Assembly: GCA_020846875.1 (NCBI GenBank)
Contig: JADLDB010000169.1
Location: 1-64,000, forward strand
Reading direction: 5' to 3'
DNA length: 64,000 nt
Source: Myxococcales bacterium
GTDB lineage: Bacteria; Myxococcota; Myxococcia; Myxococcales; Myxococcaceae
Part shown: in pieces, positions 61,704 to 64,000 of the stretch
Layout: every line of letters begins with the position of its first letter
Numbering within the stretch: position 1 is the first letter of the stretch
Notes under the pieces: model-generated
The model's input: the letters and a program-made list of their open reading frames with translations, nothing else
What the model was told of the DNA's origin: nothing
The model's database searches: none
Made by a program: the position numbers and the translations under genes

Positions 61704-64000
61704 TCACGTCTGCTGCTTGTAGGTCTTCACCACGATGTGTGGGACGAAGTAGCGGGCGACGCGCTTGAGCAGCTTGAGTGCGCGCACCTGCTCGACCGGT
61801 GGCGCGGGCTCGATGCCGTCGACGAAAGCGTGCGGCAAGGCGTTCTTGATGATCTCTCCCATCGAGATGATCGCCTTGCGCGAGGTCTCTTTCGCCGACG
61901 GCCGCATGACCTCTTTCGCGAAGGAGTAGCGCTTCAGCTTGTTCTCGAAATCGCGCGCGAGCTTCGGATCGCAGATCCACTCGAGCAGGATCCGATACTG
62001 GAGCACGACCAGGGGCTTCAGGACGAAGTGCAGGGCGTAGCGGTGGCGGGCGGTGCCCTCCATCAGCCGCGCGTCGATGTAGTCGGCGATGCGGACGATG
62101 ACCCGCTCGTGATCGCGGTGCTTCTTGATGAACGCCTCGCGGTTTACGGTCTGCGTCGCCCGGCCCTGCGAGTAGCGGTACACACCCACCGGGTAGTAGC
62201 GCAGCGTCTCTACCTCGTGCAGCGCGAGGACGTTGTACTCCATGTCGACGTAGGCGCACCGCTCGTCGAGGCGCAGCCCCGCGCGGCGCAGCACGTCGGT
62301 CCGGTAGGTGGACGTGGAGAGGAGCGGGCCCCAGCGCCGGAACCCGTAGTTGATGTCGACCATGTCGTCGATGTTGAGGCTCTGCCAGGGCGGTAGATTC
62401 CCATACAGATCCTGAGGGTCCAGCCAGTCATAGCTGGGCCAGTCCTCGGTGTAGTCGGTGAGGACCACGTCGCTCGTCTCAGCTTCGAGGCGTTCCAGTT
62501 GCACGTCGAGCCCGACCCAGTCGACGTAGTCGTCCGAGTCGATCACCCGGAAGTACCTGCCGCGCGCCTCGGCGAGGCCGGTGTTGACCGCCGATCCATG
62601 GCCCCCGTTCTCCTTGCTCACCACCCGGACGATCCCGGCGTACCGAGCCTCGAGAGCGCGCGCGACTTCGGCCGAGCGATCGCGGCTGCCGTCATCGACG
62701 ATCAAGACCTCCAGCCGATGCGCGCGCTCGCAGCGCACAATGGAGTGCACGCAGCGCTCCAACATCGTCTCCATGTTGTAGGTCGGGATCGCGATGCTGA
62801 GCAGAGGGGGGCGACCGTCGGTCCTCAAGGCGCGCGGCACGGGTCGTCGCTCGATCAGCGCGAGCTCCCGGCCAATCGTCGCCTCCCAGGTCAAGAGCTT
62901 CTGCGTGTGCTGTCTCGACTCGCCTGCCACCTGCAGGTACCACTCCGGCTCGCAGTGGAGCCGCTCAATGATGTCGGCAAGGGCCGCTGGCTCGCACGCG
63001 TCGGCGATCGTCCCCAGCGTAAGTGGGCGGAACTCCGTAACTGCGCCCACGTCGTTGCTGACCACCACCACCGCAGACATCGCCGCCTCCGACGACGCGA
63101 CCCCGGCGTTGTCGTAGTGGATCGGTGACAGCAGTACGCCATAGTCGGCGTAGAGCGCCGACAGATCCTCCTGAGAAAGGAAACTGCGCCGAAGCGTGAC
63201 GTTCTGGAACGGCTTGAGCGGCGCGGCCAGCGCGTCCCACGTGTCGCCATCGCCCAGGACGAGGATCTCGAGGTCGCCGAAGAAGGGCCGCCTGCTCAGC
63301 TCGAGGATCGTCCGCACCGAGACGTCCAGCGCGTAGTTCCGCTCGTTGTCCCACCTCCGCGAGATCAGGATGCGGTGCCGGTGCTCCGGGCGCCGCTCTC
63401 GATCGACGAAGACGCCCGGGTCAACGTAGTTGTGGATGATCTCATGCCGCTCGAAGGTGAAGCCCAGCAGCTCCTCGCTGCGGAGTTTCTGCCACTGCGA
63501 CACGAAGACCCACGTGGCATTGGGGTGCCGGGCGTACTTCGCCAGCGTCGCGTGCCGCCGCCGGGAGCGCTCCAGGTCGTTCCCGTCCGGGCGCCGGGGC
63601 GGCGCGAAGTACGGCCCCGACTCGCGCACCAGATCGTCGAACAACGTCTCGGCACCGTGGCAGATGAAGATGAGATGACTCTCGTCGAGCTGCAGCGCGC
63701 GGTCGAAGGCGATGGCCAGGTGCTCGTCGAAGAAGTGAACGACCACGCTCGAGAACTTCCAGCGCGACAGCAGCTCCGTCAGGCCCTGGTAGTTCGTACG
63801 GAAGACGGTAACGCCGTCGATTTCGTAGGTCGTCGGGCGCCGGTGACGGTAGGAGACGACCACCACCGGGAAGCGGTGCCCCGAACTCTGGTACCCGCGC
63901 GAGCGGGCATGCGCAAAGGTCGCCGCGTATTGGGATTGCGTCGACGGGTACAGCGGCGAGACGATGATCGAAGTCGGCGGCTGCCTCTGGAAGTGCTCGG
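61704..64000 (-). CDS. Two-domain GT4-GT2 glycosyltransferase, 5' end beyond the window
   Basis: At least 765 residues, open to the right edge with no start codon seen. Residues upstream of GTG 63866 read on in frame as SIIVSPLYPSTQSQY, a normal GT4 beginning, so the gene is truncated. The N-terminal part is GT4-like (VFVSQWQKLRSEELL, ILISRRWDNERNYAL, LSPIHYDNAGVASSEAA with the late Glu). The C-terminal half is GT2-like (LLSIAIPTYNMETMLERC, VDDGSRDRSAEV, VIDSDDYVDW with DxD). It probably adds two sugars in succession to the surface glycan. Its stop is 55 bases from the rmlB start and on the same strand. Confidence 0.87.
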   Translation of the reverse strand, partial: EHFQRQPPTSIIVSPLYPSTQSQYAATFAHARSRGYQSSGHRFPVVVVSYRHRRPTTYEIDGVTVFRTNYQGLTELLSRWKFSSVVVHFFDEHLAIAFDRALQLDESHLIFICHGAETLFDDLVRESGPYFAPPRRPDGNDLERSRRRHATLAKYARHPNATWVFVSQWQKLRSEELLGFTFERHEIIHNYVDPGVFVDRERRPEHRHRILISRRWDNERNYALDVSVRTILELSRRPFFGDLEILVLGDGDTWDALAAPLKPFQNVTLRRSFLSQEDLSALYADYGVLLSPIHYDNAGVASSEAAMSAVVVVSNDVGAVTEFRPLTLGTIADACEPAALADIIERLHCEPEWYLQVAGESRQHTQKLLTWEATIGRELALIERRPVPRALRTDGRPPLLSIAIPTYNMETMLERCVHSIVRCERAHRLEVLIVDDGSRDRSAEVARALEARYAGIVRVVSKENGGHGSAVNTGLAEARGRYFRVIDSDDYVDWVGLDVQLERLEAETSDVVLTDYTEDWPSYDWLDPQDLYGNLPPWQSLNIDDMVDINYGFRRWGPLLSTSTYRTDVLRRAGLRLDERCAYVDMEYNVLALHEVETLRYYPVGVYRYSQGRATQTVNREAFIKKHRDHERVIVRIADYIDARLMEGTARHRYALHFVLKPLVVLQYRILLEWICDPKLARDFENKLKRYSFAKEVMRPSAKETSRKAIISMGEIIKNALPHAFVDGIEPAPPVEQVRALKLLKRVARYFVPHIVVKTYKQQT

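Overview
The window is very GC-rich, gene-dense bacterial chromosome with long antisense shadow frames. The gene content points to the Myxococcota (myxobacteria): a secreted protease ending in a MYXO-CTERM-type sorting tail, an HRD-type Ser/Thr kinase with a C-terminal PEGA domain, an FHA/sigma54-activator-like protein, Asp-Ala-Gly repeat lipoproteins and many small Cys-rich lipoproteins. I saw no rRNA, tRNA, IS element, CRISPR array or prophage. The two window ends cut genes: a zinc-ribbon protein at the left and a two-domain glycosyltransferase at the right.

Layout. 0.3-9.8 kb: surface polysaccharide genes (two-gene GT2/deacetylase pair, methyltransferase, nucleotidyltransferase-like protein, UDP-glucose dehydrogenase, UbiA-type decaprenyl-phosphate phosphoribosyltransferase), interrupted by the PEGA kinase and the FHA regulator. 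9.8-19.9 kb: on the minus strand a sigma factor, an outer-membrane barrel, lptC-like, a tandem-domain lptA, lptB, rpoN, a CheY-like receiver, a GYF/J-like/PilZ protein and the long hibernation factor; ptsN follows but is separated from hpf by a plus-strand family-3 glycosidase lipoprotein. 20.2-26.9 kb: a tight operon joining two consecutive NAD-salvage steps (nicotinamidase-like and nicotinate phosphoribosyltransferase) to a PP2C phosphatase, a zinc-ribbon kinase-like protein and a TerY-type VWA protein, then a DegV protein. 27-30.2 kb: ftsH and a leucine-rich-repeat protein. 30.4-37.1 kb: secreted proteins, glnS, proline iminopeptidase and the protease. 37.2-42.9 kb: topA, an NrtR-like Nudix regulator, a lipoprotein and a NadM-like domain fused to a methyltransferase. 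43-44.8 kb: repeat lipoprotein and an S74 endosialidase-chaperone protein. 45-64 kb: a large surface-glycan locus.

How the parts work together. Two regions deserve most attention. The 20-26 kb operon couples Preiss-Handler NAD salvage to a phosphatase/kinase/VWA signalling triad; 14 kb downstream lie an NrtR-type NAD regulator and a NadM-like domain that has lost its catalytic histidines, so the window may hold a dispersed NAD-sensing network. The 45.6-52 kb operon (AMP ligase, acyl carrier protein, iron alcohol dehydrogenase, LuxE-like, LuxC-like, WecD-like acyltransferase, PIG-V-like membrane glycosyltransferase) looks like a route to an unusual acyl group placed on a dTDP-4-amino-4,6-dideoxyhexose, the sugar being made by RmlA, RmlB and the WecE-type aminotransferase encoded 5-15 kb away. 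All functions are read from motifs and context alone; no database search was run.
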